From positions 1 through 59,646 of the forward strand of contig JAITMP010000007.1 of the NCBI GenBank assembly GCA_031277315.1: DNA of 59,646 bases, given 5' to 3'. This document shows positions 6,105 to 15,263 of this stretch, piece after piece. Both the position numbers and the translations under genes were made by a program. The first letter of the stretch is position 1; each line of letters opens with the position of its first letter. The notes under the pieces are model-generated. The model searched no databases, was not told where the DNA came from, and saw only the letters and a program-made list of their open reading frames with translations. This DNA is from Zoogloeaceae bacterium (GTDB taxonomy: Bacteria; Pseudomonadota; Gammaproteobacteria; Burkholderiales; Rhodocyclaceae).

Positions 6105-8402
6105 ATGAGTCAATTCGCAGTCAAACCCATGGCGCTGCTCGTCGCAGCCGGTATCGGACTAGGCGCGGCCAGCGTCGCCTGGTCGGCGGAGAGCTTGCAG
6201 GATGTGCTGAAACGCCGCGGCCTCAGCCAGCAGGACGTGCTGGCCGCGGCCAAGACCTATGTGCCGACCGGCAAGCGCGACGAGTTCGTGGTCTTCAGTT
6301 CCGGCGGCCAGTCGGGCCAGATCATCGTCTATGGCATTCCGTCGATGCGCATCCTCAAATACATCGGCGTCTTCACGCCGGAGCCGTGGCAGGGCTATGG
6401 CTACGACGAGAACTCCAAGGCCGTCCTGAAGCAGGGCATGATCGACGGCAAGGAAATCACCTGGGGCGACACGCACCACCCGGCCATTTCCGAAACCAAC
6501 GGCCAGTATGACGGCCAGTTCCTGTTCATCAACGACAAGGCCAACCCGCGCCTGGCCGTGATCGACCTGATCGACTTTGAAACCAAGCAGATCGTCGTCA
6601 ACCCGATCTACAAATCCGAGCACGGCGGCGCTTTCGTCACCACCAATACCGAATACGTCATCGAAGCGGCGCAGTATCCGGCCCCGCTGGAAAACAAGAA
6701 GTTCTACCCGCTTGAGGACATGAACGACAAATACCGCGGCGGCGTCACCTACTGGAAGTTCGACCGCAAGGAAGGCCGCATCATGCCGGCGCAATCCTTC
6801 TCGATCGAACTGCCGCCCTACTGGCAGGATCTGTCGGATGCGGGCAAGGGGCCGTCGGAAGGCTGGTCGTTCACCAACTCCTTCTGTTCCGAGCGTTATG
6901 TCGGCGGCATCGAAAAAGGCGTGCCGCCCTATGAGGCGGGCTGCTCGGCCAAGGATACCGACTACCTGCACATCATCAACTGGAAAAAAGCCGTCGAACT
7001 GGTCGCCGCGGGCAAGGCCAAGACGGTCAATGGCCACAAGGTGTTGCCGCTCGAAGTAGCCGCCAGGGAGGGCGTTGTCTTCCTGACGCCGGAGCCGAAA
7101 TCGCCGCACGGTGTCGACGTCACCCCGGATGGCAAGTTCATCATCGTTTCCGGCAAGCTCGACACCCATACCTCGGTCTATTCCTTCGACAAAATCCAGG
7201 CCGCCATCAAGGCCGGCAAGTTTGAATCGAAAGACCCGTATGGCCTGCCGGTCATCGGCTTGCAGGACGCGCTGGACAAGCAGGTGCAACTGGGCCTCGG
7301 CCCCCTGCACACGCAGTACGATTCGAAGCCCTGTATCGCCTACACCTCGCTTTACGTCGATTCGCAGGTCGCCAAGTGGAACTACTGTGAAGGCAAGGTG
7401 GTGGACAAGATTTCCGTCCATTACAACATCGGCCACCTGATGACCATGGAAGGCGACTCCGCCAGCCCGAAAGGCCGCTATCTGGTCGCTCTCAACAAAC
7501 TGGCGATCGACCGCTTCGTGCCGGTCGGCCCGCTGCATCCGCAGAACCACCAGTTGATCGACATTTCGAACGACAAGATGCAGTTGTTGTACGACATGCC
7601 GCTGCCGCTGGGCGAGCCGCACTACGCCGTCGCCATCGAAGCGACCAAGCTGAAGCCGGGCATCCGTTACAAGGTCGGCACCGACTCGCGCACCGACAAG
7701 CCGCATCCGGGCATGGTCAAGGCGGGCGAGGAAACGACGACCAAGACCGGCAACAAGATCGTGGTCAAGGGCACGCTGATCCGCTCGCACATCACGCCGG
7801 AAACCATCGAGGCCGAAGTCGGCGATGAAATCACCATCAACCTGACCAACCTCGAACGCGCCCAGGACGAAACCCACGGCTTCACCGTCTCGACCTACAA
7901 CGTCCACGCCTCGGCTGAACCGGGCAAGACCGTGACCGTCAAGTTCAAGGCCGACAAGGAAGGCGTCTATCCGTACTACTGCACGGAATTCTGCTCCGCC
8001 CTGCACCTCGAAATGATGGGCTACCTGCTGGTCAAGCCGAAGGGCTGGAAGCCGACCAAGACCGCCGCCGCAGCCAAGGCGGCCTACACCGAGGCCGACT
8101 ACAAGACGACGCTGAAGAAGGTGGCTGACACCCAGGCGGTGATTGACTCCGTGGTCGGCTACATCACCAGCGTCAATTACAAGGACTTCCCGGATGTCGT
8201 GGCCATGGTTGAGGACGCCACCGACCAGTTGGGCAAGATCCCCGACGCCAAGGCCAAGGCGGACGCCGCTGCGGCCAAGAAGGACTGGGATCAGGCCAAC
8301 CTGTGGTCCGAGCAGATCTGGCAATACCAGGTCAAGGCCGCCGACCTGGGGCTGCGCGCCAAGACCTATCTGGAGCAGAACGGCGCCAAACCGGTCAAGT
8401 AA
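6105..8402 (+). CDS. nosZ: Nitrous oxide reductase, clade II (Sec-type)
   Basis: This 765-residue periplasmic enzyme reduces N2O to N2. The N-terminus is a Sec signal peptide without twin arginines, which marks clade II NosZ. The beta-propeller carries the CuZ histidine region (DTHHPAISETNGQYDG near residue 120). The cupredoxin domain has the CuA motif CTEFCSALHLEM with C626, C630, H634 and M637. About 125 residues follow CuA; they are Lys/Ala-rich and helical and have no CxxCH, unlike the C-terminal haem domain of Wolinella NosZ. The start at 6105 follows GGGAGAAG. It is followed by a strong terminator, then cytochromes and nosB-D-G-H-F-L-Y. Confidence 0.97.
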   Translation: MSQFAVKPMALLVAAGIGLGAASVAWSAESLQDVLKRRGLSQQDVLAAAKTYVPTGKRDEFVVFSSGGQSGQIIVYGIPSMRILKYIGVFTPEPWQGYGYDENSKAVLKQGMIDGKEITWGDTHHPAISETNGQYDGQFLFINDKANPRLAVIDLIDFETKQIVVNPIYKSEHGGAFVTTNTEYVIEAAQYPAPLENKKFYPLEDMNDKYRGGVTYWKFDRKEGRIMPAQSFSIELPPYWQDLSDAGKGPSEGWSFTNSFCSERYVGGIEKGVPPYEAGCSAKDTDYLHIINWKKAVELVAAGKAKTVNGHKVLPLEVAAREGVVFLTPEPKSPHGVDVTPDGKFIIVSGKLDTHTSVYSFDKIQAAIKAGKFESKDPYGLPVIGLQDALDKQVQLGLGPLHTQYDSKPCIAYTSLYVDSQVAKWNYCEGKVVDKISVHYNIGHLMTMEGDSASPKGRYLVALNKLAIDRFVPVGPLHPQNHQLIDISNDKMQLLYDMPLPLGEPHYAVAIEATKLKPGIRYKVGTDSRTDKPHPGMVKAGEETTTKTGNKIVVKGTLIRSHITPETIEAEVGDEITINLTNLERAQDETHGFTVSTYNVHASAEPGKTVTVKFKADKEGVYPYYCTEFCSALHLEMMGYLLVKPKGWKPTKTAAAAKAAYTEADYKTTLKKVADTQAVIDSVVGYITSVNYKDFPDVVAMVEDATDQLGKIPDAKAKADAAAAKKDWDQANLWSEQIWQYQVKAADLGLRAKTYLEQNGAKPVK

Positions 8403-8435
8403 GACTGAAAATCTGATCTGACTTAAAGCGTTTGA

Positions 8436-8470
8436 CGAGGGGCAGAGCGATTCTGCCCCTCGTTTTATTT
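8436..8470 (+). terminator. Rho-independent terminator after nosZ
   Basis: An 11-bp perfect stem, CGAGGGGCAGA (8436-8446) with its complement at 8452-8462, encloses the 5-nt loop GCGAT and is followed by TTTTATTT. It sits between nosZ and the first cytochrome gene, so it should reduce read-through and leave nosZ transcript in excess of the accessory genes. Confidence 0.85.
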
Positions 8471-8485
8471 GAAAAGGGAATACCC

Positions 8486-8794
8486 ATGAAATACATAGTG
8501 ACTTTGCTGGCCGTGGCGCTCGCCGCCGCCCCCGCCCTGGCCGCGCCGGACGGCGCCAAGCTGTACACCGAGAAAACCTGCCATGCCTGCCACGGGCCGA
8601 AGGGCGACAAGCCCTTGATGCCCAACTACCCGAAAATCGCCGGGCAAAACGCCGCCTACGCCGAACAGCAGATGAAGGACATCAAGAGCGGCGCTCGCAG
8701 CAACGGCCAGACCGCCGCCATGAAGGGCGTCATGCATCTGGTCAGCGATGAGGAAATCAAGGTTCTGTCCCAATTCCTGTCCAAACTCAAATAG
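8486..8794 (+). CDS. Monohaem class I cytochrome c (NosC-like)
   Basis: This 102-residue secreted cytochrome has a signal peptide ending in ALAA (residue 20) and one haem site, CHACH, with C32, C35 and H36. Downstream Met residues provide the likely axial ligand. It lies between nosZ and a dihaem cytochrome, matching the nosC genes of clade II clusters, and probably carries electrons to NosZ. The start at 8486 follows AAAAGGGAA; the in-frame extension to 8432 overlaps the terminator and is rejected. Confidence 0.9.
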   Translation: MKYIVTLLAVALAAAPALAAPDGAKLYTEKTCHACHGPKGDKPLMPNYPKIAGQNAAYAEQQMKDIKSGARSNGQTAAMKGVMHLVSDEEIKVLSQFLSKLK

Positions 8795-8901
8795 CCCGAA
8801 CAGGCCGAAGCAGAAGACTTATGAGTCACATCAAAGTACACTGATATGCCTCGGTCAATAATGACCTGCACATTTCGCCACACTCTGGAAGGACATCCCC
8901 C

Positions 8902-9630
8902 ATGAAAAAAGCATCACTCCTGTTGATCGGCCTGCTCAGCGCAGGCGTCGCACTCGCCCAGGCGCCCGCGCCGAAAAAGGAAGGCATCGAAGGCAAGGAT
9001 TACCAATGGAACGCCCAGGAAGGCGAAAAGGTCGAGGCGCTCCACCTCAAGGGCGACAAGAAACGCGGCGAGGAAGCCTATGAAGTCTGCGGCGCCTGCC
9101 ACCTGCCTTCCGGCGCGGGCCGTCCCGATGGCACCTTCCCGCAGTTGGCCGGTCAGCACACCACCGTGCTCATCAAGCAGATGGCCGACATCCGCGCCGG
9201 GCTGCGCGACAACCCGACCATGTATCCCTTCGCCGCAACGCTGACCGACCCGCAGGAACTCGCTGATGTCTCCGTCTATATCGAAGGCCTGTGCATCCCG
9301 ACCGACCACGGCAAGTACGAAGGCGCCGACGCCGCCCTGCAAGTCAACAAGGGCAAGGAACTGTACGAGAAGCAGTGCAAGGAGTGTCACGGTGCAAACG
9401 GCGAGGGCGACAAGGCCAAGTTCTATCCGGTGATCGCCGGTCAGCACTACAAGTACCTGCTGCGCCAGATGACCGAAATCCGCGACGGCAAGCGCCGCAA
9501 CGCCAACCCGGACATGGTCAAGGTCATCAAGCCCTACACCAACGATCAACTGATCGCCATCTCGGCCTACCAGTCCAGTCTCTCCATGCCCGGCTCGATG
9601 TGCAAGCCGAAGGCTGGCAAGAAGAAGTAA
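8902..9630 (+). CDS. Dihaem cytochrome c (NosC-like)
   Basis: This 242-residue periplasmic protein has a signal peptide ending ALAQ and two haem sites, CGACH (C63, C66, H67) and CKECH (C159, C162, H163). The two halves look like duplicated class I domains, each followed by a G-Q-H segment. It resembles cytochrome c4-like electron carriers of clade II nos clusters and is likely to pass electrons from the quinol side to NosZ. GGAAGGA at 8887-8893 supports the start. An intergenic region of about 107 bp with a GGTCA-ATAA-TGACC palindrome precedes it. Confidence 0.92.
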   Translation: MKKASLLLIGLLSAGVALAQAPAPKKEGIEGKDYQWNAQEGEKVEALHLKGDKKRGEEAYEVCGACHLPSGAGRPDGTFPQLAGQHTTVLIKQMADIRAGLRDNPTMYPFAATLTDPQELADVSVYIEGLCIPTDHGKYEGADAALQVNKGKELYEKQCKECHGANGEGDKAKFYPVIAGQHYKYLLRQMTEIRDGKRRNANPDMVKVIKPYTNDQLIAISAYQSSLSMPGSMCKPKAGKKK

Positions 9631-9639
9631 ATGCTTCCC

Positions 9640-9664
9640 GCCCGGACTCTCGATGAGTCCGGGC
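9640..9664 (+). other. Intercistronic hairpin between dihaem cytochrome and nosB
   Basis: GCCCGGACTC and GAGTCCGGGC form a perfect 10-bp stem with loop TCGAT. No T-run follows, so it is more likely to be an mRNA-stability or attenuation element than a full terminator. Confidence 0.6.
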
Positions 9665-9709
9665 CAGTCGTATTGATGGGTTTCTACGAAACCGCCAGAG
9701 AGCCGTTCC

Positions 9710-10684
9710 ATGAGCAAACAAAACAATATCGTCGCCGGTTTGACCCTGATTTCGCTGATCTGTCTGGTCGTCGCCTATTTCGCGCCGATCTGGTGGGTTT
9801 CGCTGACCGCCCCCAATTACCCCAAGGACGCCTTCCCCGACGGCATCCGCATCCACTTCCATTTCGACGGCGTCTACAACGGCTGCAAGGTGGCGGGCGT
9901 CGGCTCGCGCATGGCCAGCGAGGTCATCCAGAAAGATCTGGGCGAGGACAACGAGCGTTACAACCCCATCCTCGACGCCAACAAGAATCTCGACAAGGGG
10001 GCCGAAGGTCTGGACTGCGTCCACGAGATGAACACCATCAACCACTACGTCGGCATGTTCCCGATCGAAACCGGCGCGCCGGTTGAAAAACCGCTGGCCA
10101 AATTCTTTTTCGGCTTCTTTGCCGTGATGATGCTGGCCTTTGCCCTGCCCCGGAAGAAGCCCCGCCTGATTCTGCTCACCGTCGGCTTTGCCGCCGTCGC
10201 CGCCTGGATGCTGATCGACCAGTTCGTCATGGGCCGCCTGGCTGCCCATATCGCCGCCTACGTCAGCGAATCCGGCAGTTTCTTCAACGAGCCGGAACGG
10301 ATCAAAGCCTGGGGCGACAATGTCGATTTCATTTCGCGCATCGTCATGTTCGGGCTGCTCGGCGTGATGGCGTTGGTCATCGCCGGGGCCGCCAAAATCC
10401 GCCAGTTCCAGTTGCTGCTGGCGCTCGTTCCGGCCCTGCTGCCGCTCTTTTTCGTCATCACCTACGCGGGCTGGCTGTGGTTCTTCGGCCACAACCTGCA
10501 CCCGTGGGGCGCTTTCACCGTCAAGCCTTTCATGCCGACGGTGTTCGGCGAAGGCAAGGTGGCGCAGTTCTCGACCTATTCCTACCCGTACTGGGGTTAT
10601 GCCCTCTTGCTCGTCCTGTTCGCCTGCATGATGCTGGCCCTCCTCATCCGCCGCAAGCAACTGCGCGAAGGCGAGGCCGAGTAA
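9710..10684 (+). CDS. nosB: NosB-like membrane protein
   Basis: This 324-residue polytopic protein has about five transmembrane segments, with one at residues 7-26, then a periplasmic loop of about 100 residues with two Cys, then further helices near 130-150, 155-175, 215-240 and 295-315. NosB is a membrane protein specific to clade II nos clusters; its exact role in electron supply or assembly is not settled. The assignment rests on position between the nos cytochromes and nosD and on topology. AGAGAG precedes the ATG. Confidence 0.75.
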   Translation: MSKQNNIVAGLTLISLICLVVAYFAPIWWVSLTAPNYPKDAFPDGIRIHFHFDGVYNGCKVAGVGSRMASEVIQKDLGEDNERYNPILDANKNLDKGAEGLDCVHEMNTINHYVGMFPIETGAPVEKPLAKFFFGFFAVMMLAFALPRKKPRLILLTVGFAAVAAWMLIDQFVMGRLAAHIAAYVSESGSFFNEPERIKAWGDNVDFISRIVMFGLLGVMALVIAGAAKIRQFQLLLALVPALLPLFFVITYAGWLWFFGHNLHPWGAFTVKPFMPTVFGEGKVAQFSTYSYPYWGYALLLVLFACMMLALLIRRKQLREGEAE

Positions 10685-10690
10685 AGCCCG

Positions 10691-12022
10691 ATGCGCCGCC
10701 CGCTGCTCTGGCTCGCTGCCGCCGCTGGTATCGGCGTCGCCAGTCTGGCGCTCTCGCAAGAAGACATGGGCAAGCCCAATCTGGCTGGCAACTGGGGTTC
10801 GTCAGCGCAAAAAGCCATGCGTCCGGCGGCCCCCAACCGCACCGACCTGCCCTGGTTTCAGTTGCTGGTCGACGCGGCGCAACCGGGGTCAACCCTGAAA
10901 CCGCCGCCCGGCCTCTACGCTGGCCCGGTGCTGGTCGACAAGCCGCTGACCATCGACGGCGGCAACGGCAAAGTCACCATTGACGGCGGCGGCAAGGGCA
11001 CCGTCCTGGTCGTCGAGACCGAAGGCGCGACCATCCGCGGCCTCACCCTGCAAGGCTCCGGCGATTCGCACGACAACGACGACGCCTGTCTCAACGTGCG
11101 CGGCAAGCACCATCTGATTGAAGAAAACCGCATCACCGACTGCCTCTTCGGCATTGATCTGAAACAGGCCGATTACAACACCCTGCGCGGCAACCGCATC
11201 ACTTCCAAGCCCCTCGATCTCGGTCTGCGCGGCGACGGTCTGCGGCTGTGGTACAGCCACTACAACCTGATCGAAAAAAATGAAATCGTCGATTCGCGCG
11301 ACATGGTGGCTTGGTATTCCGACCACAACATCTGGCGCGGCAATGTCGGCAAACGCAGCCGTTATTCCATCCATTTCATGTTCGCCAAGGACAGCCTGGT
11401 CGAAAACAACGCTTTTTATGACAACTCGGTCGGCGTGTACCTGATGTACACCGAGCGCATCCACCTGCGCCACAACCTCATTTCCCACGCCACGGGCGCG
11501 GCGGGCATGGCGGTCGGCTTCAAGGAATCGAGCGATTCCGACATCAGCGACAACGAAATCATCTATTGCGCCGTCGGCGTCGGCTCCGACATCTCGCCTT
11601 TCGAGCCGGGCACAACGCTGCGTTTCACCGGCAACCGCTTCGCCTATAACGGCATCGCCGTCCGCTTCACCAGCGAAATGGGCGGCAACATCCTGAGCGA
11701 CAACCGCTTCGAGGGCAATCTCACCGATGTCGTCCAGATGGGCCGCGATGTCGCCGGTAAAAACGAGTGGCGCAACAATTATTTTTCCGATTACCAGGGC
11801 TTTGACCGCAACAACGACGGCATCGGCGACACGCCCTACGAGCAATACGCCTACGCCGACCAGATCTGGATCGAAACCCCGGCGGCGCAGTTTTTCAAAA
11901 CCTCGCCGGTACTCGAACTGCTCGATTTTCTCGAACGTCTGGCCCCCTTCTCGTCGCCGGAACTGATGCTGAAAGACGAAGCCCCGCGCTTCGAAAAAAC
12001 GGCAAGGGCAAGCCATGAGTGA
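10691..12022 (+). CDS. nosD: NosD, periplasmic copper-maturation beta-helix protein
   Basis: This 443-residue protein has a signal peptide (cleavage near LALS, residue 22) and a long right-handed beta-helix with repeated asparagine-rich turns such as EENRITDC, EKNEIVDS and VENNAFYDN, typical of NosD/CASH domains. NosD works with the NosFY ABC transporter to build the CuZ cluster of NosZ. It starts 6 bp after nosB and overlaps nosG by 8 bp. Confidence 0.95.
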   Translation: MRRPLLWLAAAAGIGVASLALSQEDMGKPNLAGNWGSSAQKAMRPAAPNRTDLPWFQLLVDAAQPGSTLKPPPGLYAGPVLVDKPLTIDGGNGKVTIDGGGKGTVLVVETEGATIRGLTLQGSGDSHDNDDACLNVRGKHHLIEENRITDCLFGIDLKQADYNTLRGNRITSKPLDLGLRGDGLRLWYSHYNLIEKNEIVDSRDMVAWYSDHNIWRGNVGKRSRYSIHFMFAKDSLVENNAFYDNSVGVYLMYTERIHLRHNLISHATGAAGMAVGFKESSDSDISDNEIIYCAVGVGSDISPFEPGTTLRFTGNRFAYNGIAVRFTSEMGGNILSDNRFEGNLTDVVQMGRDVAGKNEWRNNYFSDYQGFDRNNDGIGDTPYEQYAYADQIWIETPAAQFFKTSPVLELLDFLERLAPFSSPELMLKDEAPRFEKTARASHE

Positions 12023-12899
12023 AACTGAACAACCGCAACCGGCGGCAAACACACCCGCGCCAGCGGCAAAACCGGCGGGCAAACCGGCCCTCTCGCACGG
12101 CAAGCGGCAGCAATTACGGCGCAAGTTCCTGCGCACCGTACTGCTCACCGGCGGCGTTCTCGGCGCGGCGCTCTCCGGCTTTCTGCCGATCGTGTACGCG
12201 CGCCAGCAGCGCCTGCGCCCGCCCGGCGCGCTTGACGAGCAGGATTTTCTCGCTTCCTGCATCAAGTGCGGCCAATGCGTGCAGGTTTGCCCGGTGGAGG
12301 CGATCAAGCTCGCCGATCTGGTCGACGGCTTCGGCGTCGGCGTGCCGCACATCGACGCGCGCGAACAGGCCTGCGATTTTTCCTGCGACGCCGTGCAGTG
12401 CATTCTCGCCTGCCCGACCGGCTCGCTCACTTACCAGAAGCCGCCGTTCTTCCCGCCGCGTGCCGGCGCGCCGCTCGCCGCCAAGCCGATTCTGCTGGCG
12501 AAGCAGAACGACCCCGAGTCGACGCTGAACCTGACCGAACGCATGGGCGTCGCCCGTCTGACGCGGCCCGAATTGTGTCTGGCGATCAAGGGCAAGGGCT
12601 TCAAGGGTCAGGCGCGCGGCGCCGGTTTCACGGGCAAGCTGCGCTACACCGAGGTCGACCGCTGGAAGCCGATCGCCGTCGCCGATCATCCTTACGATGT
12701 CGCCGAATGCGACCTGTGCGTGCGCGCCTGCCCGATCAAGGGCGCCATCTCGATCGAGACGGTTTACGCGCCGGACGGCAGCCAGCGCAACTCGCCCGTG
12801 GTGCGCGAGCCGTGCGTCGGCTGCGGCGTGTGCGAGATGATTTGCCCGACCGAAGCCGCCAGCATCGAAATCGTTCCGCGGGAGGTATGGAGAACATGA
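12015..12899 (+). CDS. nosG: NosG, NapG-like ferredoxin with four [4Fe-4S] sites
   Basis: This 294-residue protein has a proline/alanine-rich N-terminus and a twin-arginine-like signal (LRRKFLRT near residue 35) with a hydrophobic stretch. Four cysteine clusters follow, beginning with CIKCGQCVQVCP and ending with CVGCGVCEMICP. NosG is related to NapG and, with NosH, is thought to move electrons from menaquinol or quinol towards NosZ in clade II systems that lack NosR. It overlaps nosD and nosH, consistent with one transcript. Confidence 0.92.
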   Translation: MSETEQPQPAANTPAPAAKPAGKPALSHGKRQQLRRKFLRTVLLTGGVLGAALSGFLPIVYARQQRLRPPGALDEQDFLASCIKCGQCVQVCPVEAIKLADLVDGFGVGVPHIDAREQACDFSCDAVQCILACPTGSLTYQKPPFFPPRAGAPLAAKPILLAKQNDPESTLNLTERMGVARLTRPELCLAIKGKGFKGQARGAGFTGKLRYTEVDRWKPIAVADHPYDVAECDLCVRACPIKGAISIETVYAPDGSQRNSPVVREPCVGCGVCEMICPTEAASIEIVPREVWRT

Positions 12900-13867
12900 G
12901 CGCCATTCTGAGAAAGCGTTTTTTTGAGCAGATTCTGGTGATGTTCGGCCGCGAGCCGAAGAAGCCGGCGCAGATCAGCGAGGCGGCGAAGCAGATCCAT
13001 CTCCTCAAGCGCGCGTCCAACAAGGAGAAGCTGAAGCACGCCGAAGCGCACATGAGCGCGTCGCACAAATGGCGTCACCGGCGCTGGACCGTGCTGGTTC
13101 TCGTCAATCTGCTATTTGTTGTCTCGTATGCTTTCGACATCCAGATTCTGGAAGGCGCGCTCACCGCCTCGCGCTTCATCGGCTTTCACCTGATCGACCT
13201 CAACTCGGCGCTGCAAGTGATGCTGGCGCACAAGCACATCATCACCAATCTGTTGATCGGCACCGGCACCGTGCTGGTGCTGTGGATGCTCTTCGGCGGC
13301 CGCAGCTTCTGCTCCTGGGTCTGCCCCTATCACCTGCTGGCGGAATGGGCGGAGAAAGTCCACCTCTGGCTGGTCAAGCGCAAGCTGGTCGTCGACCAGA
13401 ACATCAGCCGCTGGACGCGCACGGCGTTCTGGCTCATCTTCGCCCTGCTCGCCTTCGCCACCGGCTTCACGGTGTATGAATCAATCTCGCCCACCGGCAT
13501 CGTCTCGCGCGCCCTGATTTACGGCCCCGGTCTGGCCCTGCTCTGGGTGCTGGCGCTCCTGGTGTTCGAAGTGTTCTTCGTGCGCCGCGCCTGGTGCCGC
13601 TACGCCTGCCCGATCGGGCTGACCTACGGCGTCGTCGGCATCTTCACCCCGCTGCGCATCAAATACACCCTCGACGGCTGTTTCCACGAAGGCAACTGCC
13701 GCAAGGTCTGTCTGGTGCCGCACGTGCTTGACACCGTCATCAAGGGCCGCGCCGTCGAAACCGAAGTGCCGATCGGCCCCGACTGCACGCGCTGCGGCCT
13801 CTGCGTCGACGTGTGTCCGACCGGCTCGCTCACCTTTGACGTGAAGGGGCTGTCGCGGCTGCTCTGA
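12896..13867 (+). CDS. nosH: NosH, NapH-like membrane iron-sulfur protein
   Basis: This 323-residue protein has about four transmembrane helices, two membrane-facing Cys motifs (CSWVCP and CRYACP) and a C-terminal ferredoxin part with CFHEGNCRKVC and CTRCGLCVDVCP. It is the quinol-oxidising partner expected for NosG. ATG at 12896 overlaps the nosG stop (ATGA); an alternative ATG at 12887 would leave only one base between it and GGAGG. The same frame is open far upstream to 12266 but that part is antiphase to nosG and not coding. Confidence 0.92.
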   Translation: MSAILRKRFFEQILVMFGREPKKPAQISEAAKQIHLLKRASNKEKLKHAEAHMSASHKWRHRRWTVLVLVNLLFVVSYAFDIQILEGALTASRFIGFHLIDLNSALQVMLAHKHIITNLLIGTGTVLVLWMLFGGRSFCSWVCPYHLLAEWAEKVHLWLVKRKLVVDQNISRWTRTAFWLIFALLAFATGFTVYESISPTGIVSRALIYGPGLALLWVLALLVFEVFFVRRAWCRYACPIGLTYGVVGIFTPLRIKYTLDGCFHEGNCRKVCLVPHVLDTVIKGRAVETEVPIGPDCTRCGLCVDVCPTGSLTFDVKGLSRLL

Positions 13868-13877
13868 CGTTTATAAT
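13850..13877 (+). promoter_or_regulatory. Possible internal promoter before nosF
   Basis: A perfect TATAAT lies at 13872-13877, 10 bp before the nosF ATG, with CTGTCG (13850-13855) 16 bp upstream as a weak -35. The start point would fall within or next to the nosF start codon region, so a usable leader is doubtful. Kept as a low-confidence candidate. Confidence 0.2.
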
Positions 13878-13886
13878 CGCCGTTCC

Positions 13887-14789
13887 ATGATCCGCTTCCA
13901 GAACGTCTCCAAAACCTTCAAGCGCCACCGGGTGCTCGACGGCATCAGCCTCGATATCGGACTCGGCGAGCGCGTCGCGCTGATCGGCTCCAACGGCGCC
14001 GGCAAAACGACGCTGATCCGCTGTCTGCTCGGCGAATACACGCACGACGGCAGCGTCACGCTCGACGGCAAGGCGCCGCGGCCAAACCGCACGCAGGTGC
14101 TGGCCTCGGTCGGCTTCGTGCCGCAACTGCCGCCGCCGCTGAAAATGCCGGTCGGACAACTGATCGGCTTCGCCGCCGCGCTGTGCCATTCCGACGAGAA
14201 GCGCATCGCCGAACTGGCCCTGCGCCTCGGCCTCGATGTCGGGCGCGTTTCGCAACAGCCCTTCGTCAAGCTCTCCGGCGGCCAGAAACAGAAAACCCTG
14301 ATCGCCATCGCGCTTGGCCGTGCCGCCCGCGTGCTGGTGATGGACGAACCGGCGGCCAACCTCGACCCGGAGGCGCGCAAGATTTTCTTCGAGCTGCTGG
14401 CCGAGCGCCAGCATGACACCACCATGTTGATCTCCAGCCACCGCCTGAACGAGGTGGCGAGCCTGGTCAACCGCGTCATTGAACTCGACATGGGAAAAGT
14501 GGCGCTCGACGACCGCGTCGCCGACGCCGGCGCGCTGACGGGATTGCTCGACTGCCGCATCCGCGTCAAACGCGCCGAAGCCGCCTTCGCCAAGGCGCTC
14601 ACCGCCTGGAATTTTCAGGCCGATGCCGACGGGCTGACATGGACCGGCAAGGTCGCCGGCCCCGACCGCCTGCGCTTTCTCGGCATGACCAGCCGCTACG
14701 TCGCCCTGATCGCCGATCTCTCTTTAAGCGAAATGGAAACAGGCGCGGAGACAGGCGCAGAGGCAAGCCGCCCGGAGGCAACGGCATGA
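13887..14789 (+). CDS. nosF: NosF, ABC transporter ATPase
   Basis: This 300-residue ATPase has Walker A GSNGAGKT (residues 34-41), signature LSGGQ, Walker B VLVMDEP with the D-loop NLDP, and a His switch in ISSHRL. NosF powers the NosDFY complex that supplies a sulfur species and helps build CuZ. It overlaps nosL by 4 bp (ATGA). Confidence 0.95.
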   Translation: MIRFQNVSKTFKRHRVLDGISLDIGLGERVALIGSNGAGKTTLIRCLLGEYTHDGSVTLDGKAPRPNRTQVLASVGFVPQLPPPLKMPVGQLIGFAAALCHSDEKRIAELALRLGLDVGRVSQQPFVKLSGGQKQKTLIAIALGRAARVLVMDEPAANLDPEARKIFFELLAERQHDTTMLISSHRLNEVASLVNRVIELDMGKVALDDRVADAGALTGLLDCRIRVKRAEAAFAKALTAWNFQADADGLTWTGKVAGPDRLRFLGMTSRYVALIADLSLSEMETGAETGAEASRPEATA

Positions 14790-15250
14790 AGCGCCGCAGG
14801 GAATTCCTGTATCTCTCCGGCGGCCTGCTGCTGGCGCCGCTGGCGGCGTGCGGTGAGAAAACGCGCTGGCCGGAAGGCATGGCCGAAATCAAATGGGACC
14901 GCGACACCTGCGCCCGCTGCAATATGGTCATCAGCGATCCGCGCTTCGCCGCCCAACTGCGTGGCGGCGAAAAACAAACCGCCTTCAAGTTCGACGACAT
15001 CGGCTGTCTCGTCTTCTGGCTGCGCGACAAGGCGGCGCAATATCCTTGGGCGACGGCGGCGGCAACGCGCCTGTGGGTGGCTGACGCGGCCGATCCGCGC
15101 AGCACCGCCTGGCTCGACGCGCGTGAAGCGCATTACATCGCCGGCTCGCTCTCGCCGATGGGCTACAACTTCACCGCCATGCGCGAAGCCGCGCCGCAAA
15201 GCCTGAGTTTCGAGGCGATGCGGGCGCAAGTGCTGGCGAAGGGACAGTAG
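14786..15250 (+). CDS. nosL: NosL, copper-binding lipoprotein
   Basis: This 154-residue lipoprotein has a lipobox LAAC with acylated C22, and the NosL copper region CARCNMVIS (C42, C45, M47). NosL delivers Cu(I) for NosZ maturation. Start at 14786 overlaps the nosF stop. In this cluster nosL precedes nosY, whereas many clusters have nosF-Y-L. Confidence 0.94.
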   Translation: MKRRREFLYLSGGLLLAPLAACGEKTRWPEGMAEIKWDRDTCARCNMVISDPRFAAQLRGGEKQTAFKFDDIGCLVFWLRDKAAQYPWATAAATRLWVADAADPRSTAWLDAREAHYIAGSLSPMGYNFTAMREAAPQSLSFEAMRAQVLAKGQ

Positions 15251-15263
15251 GCAGCAAGGGAAA

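Noticed and set aside
6159-8324. 721-aa open frame antisense to nosZ
   Set aside because: High-GC antisense frame; composition follows the codon pattern of nosZ and no family features are present.
13836-13877. TTGACG as -35 for the TATAAT before nosF
   Set aside because: The spacer is 30 bp, too long for a sigma-70 promoter.
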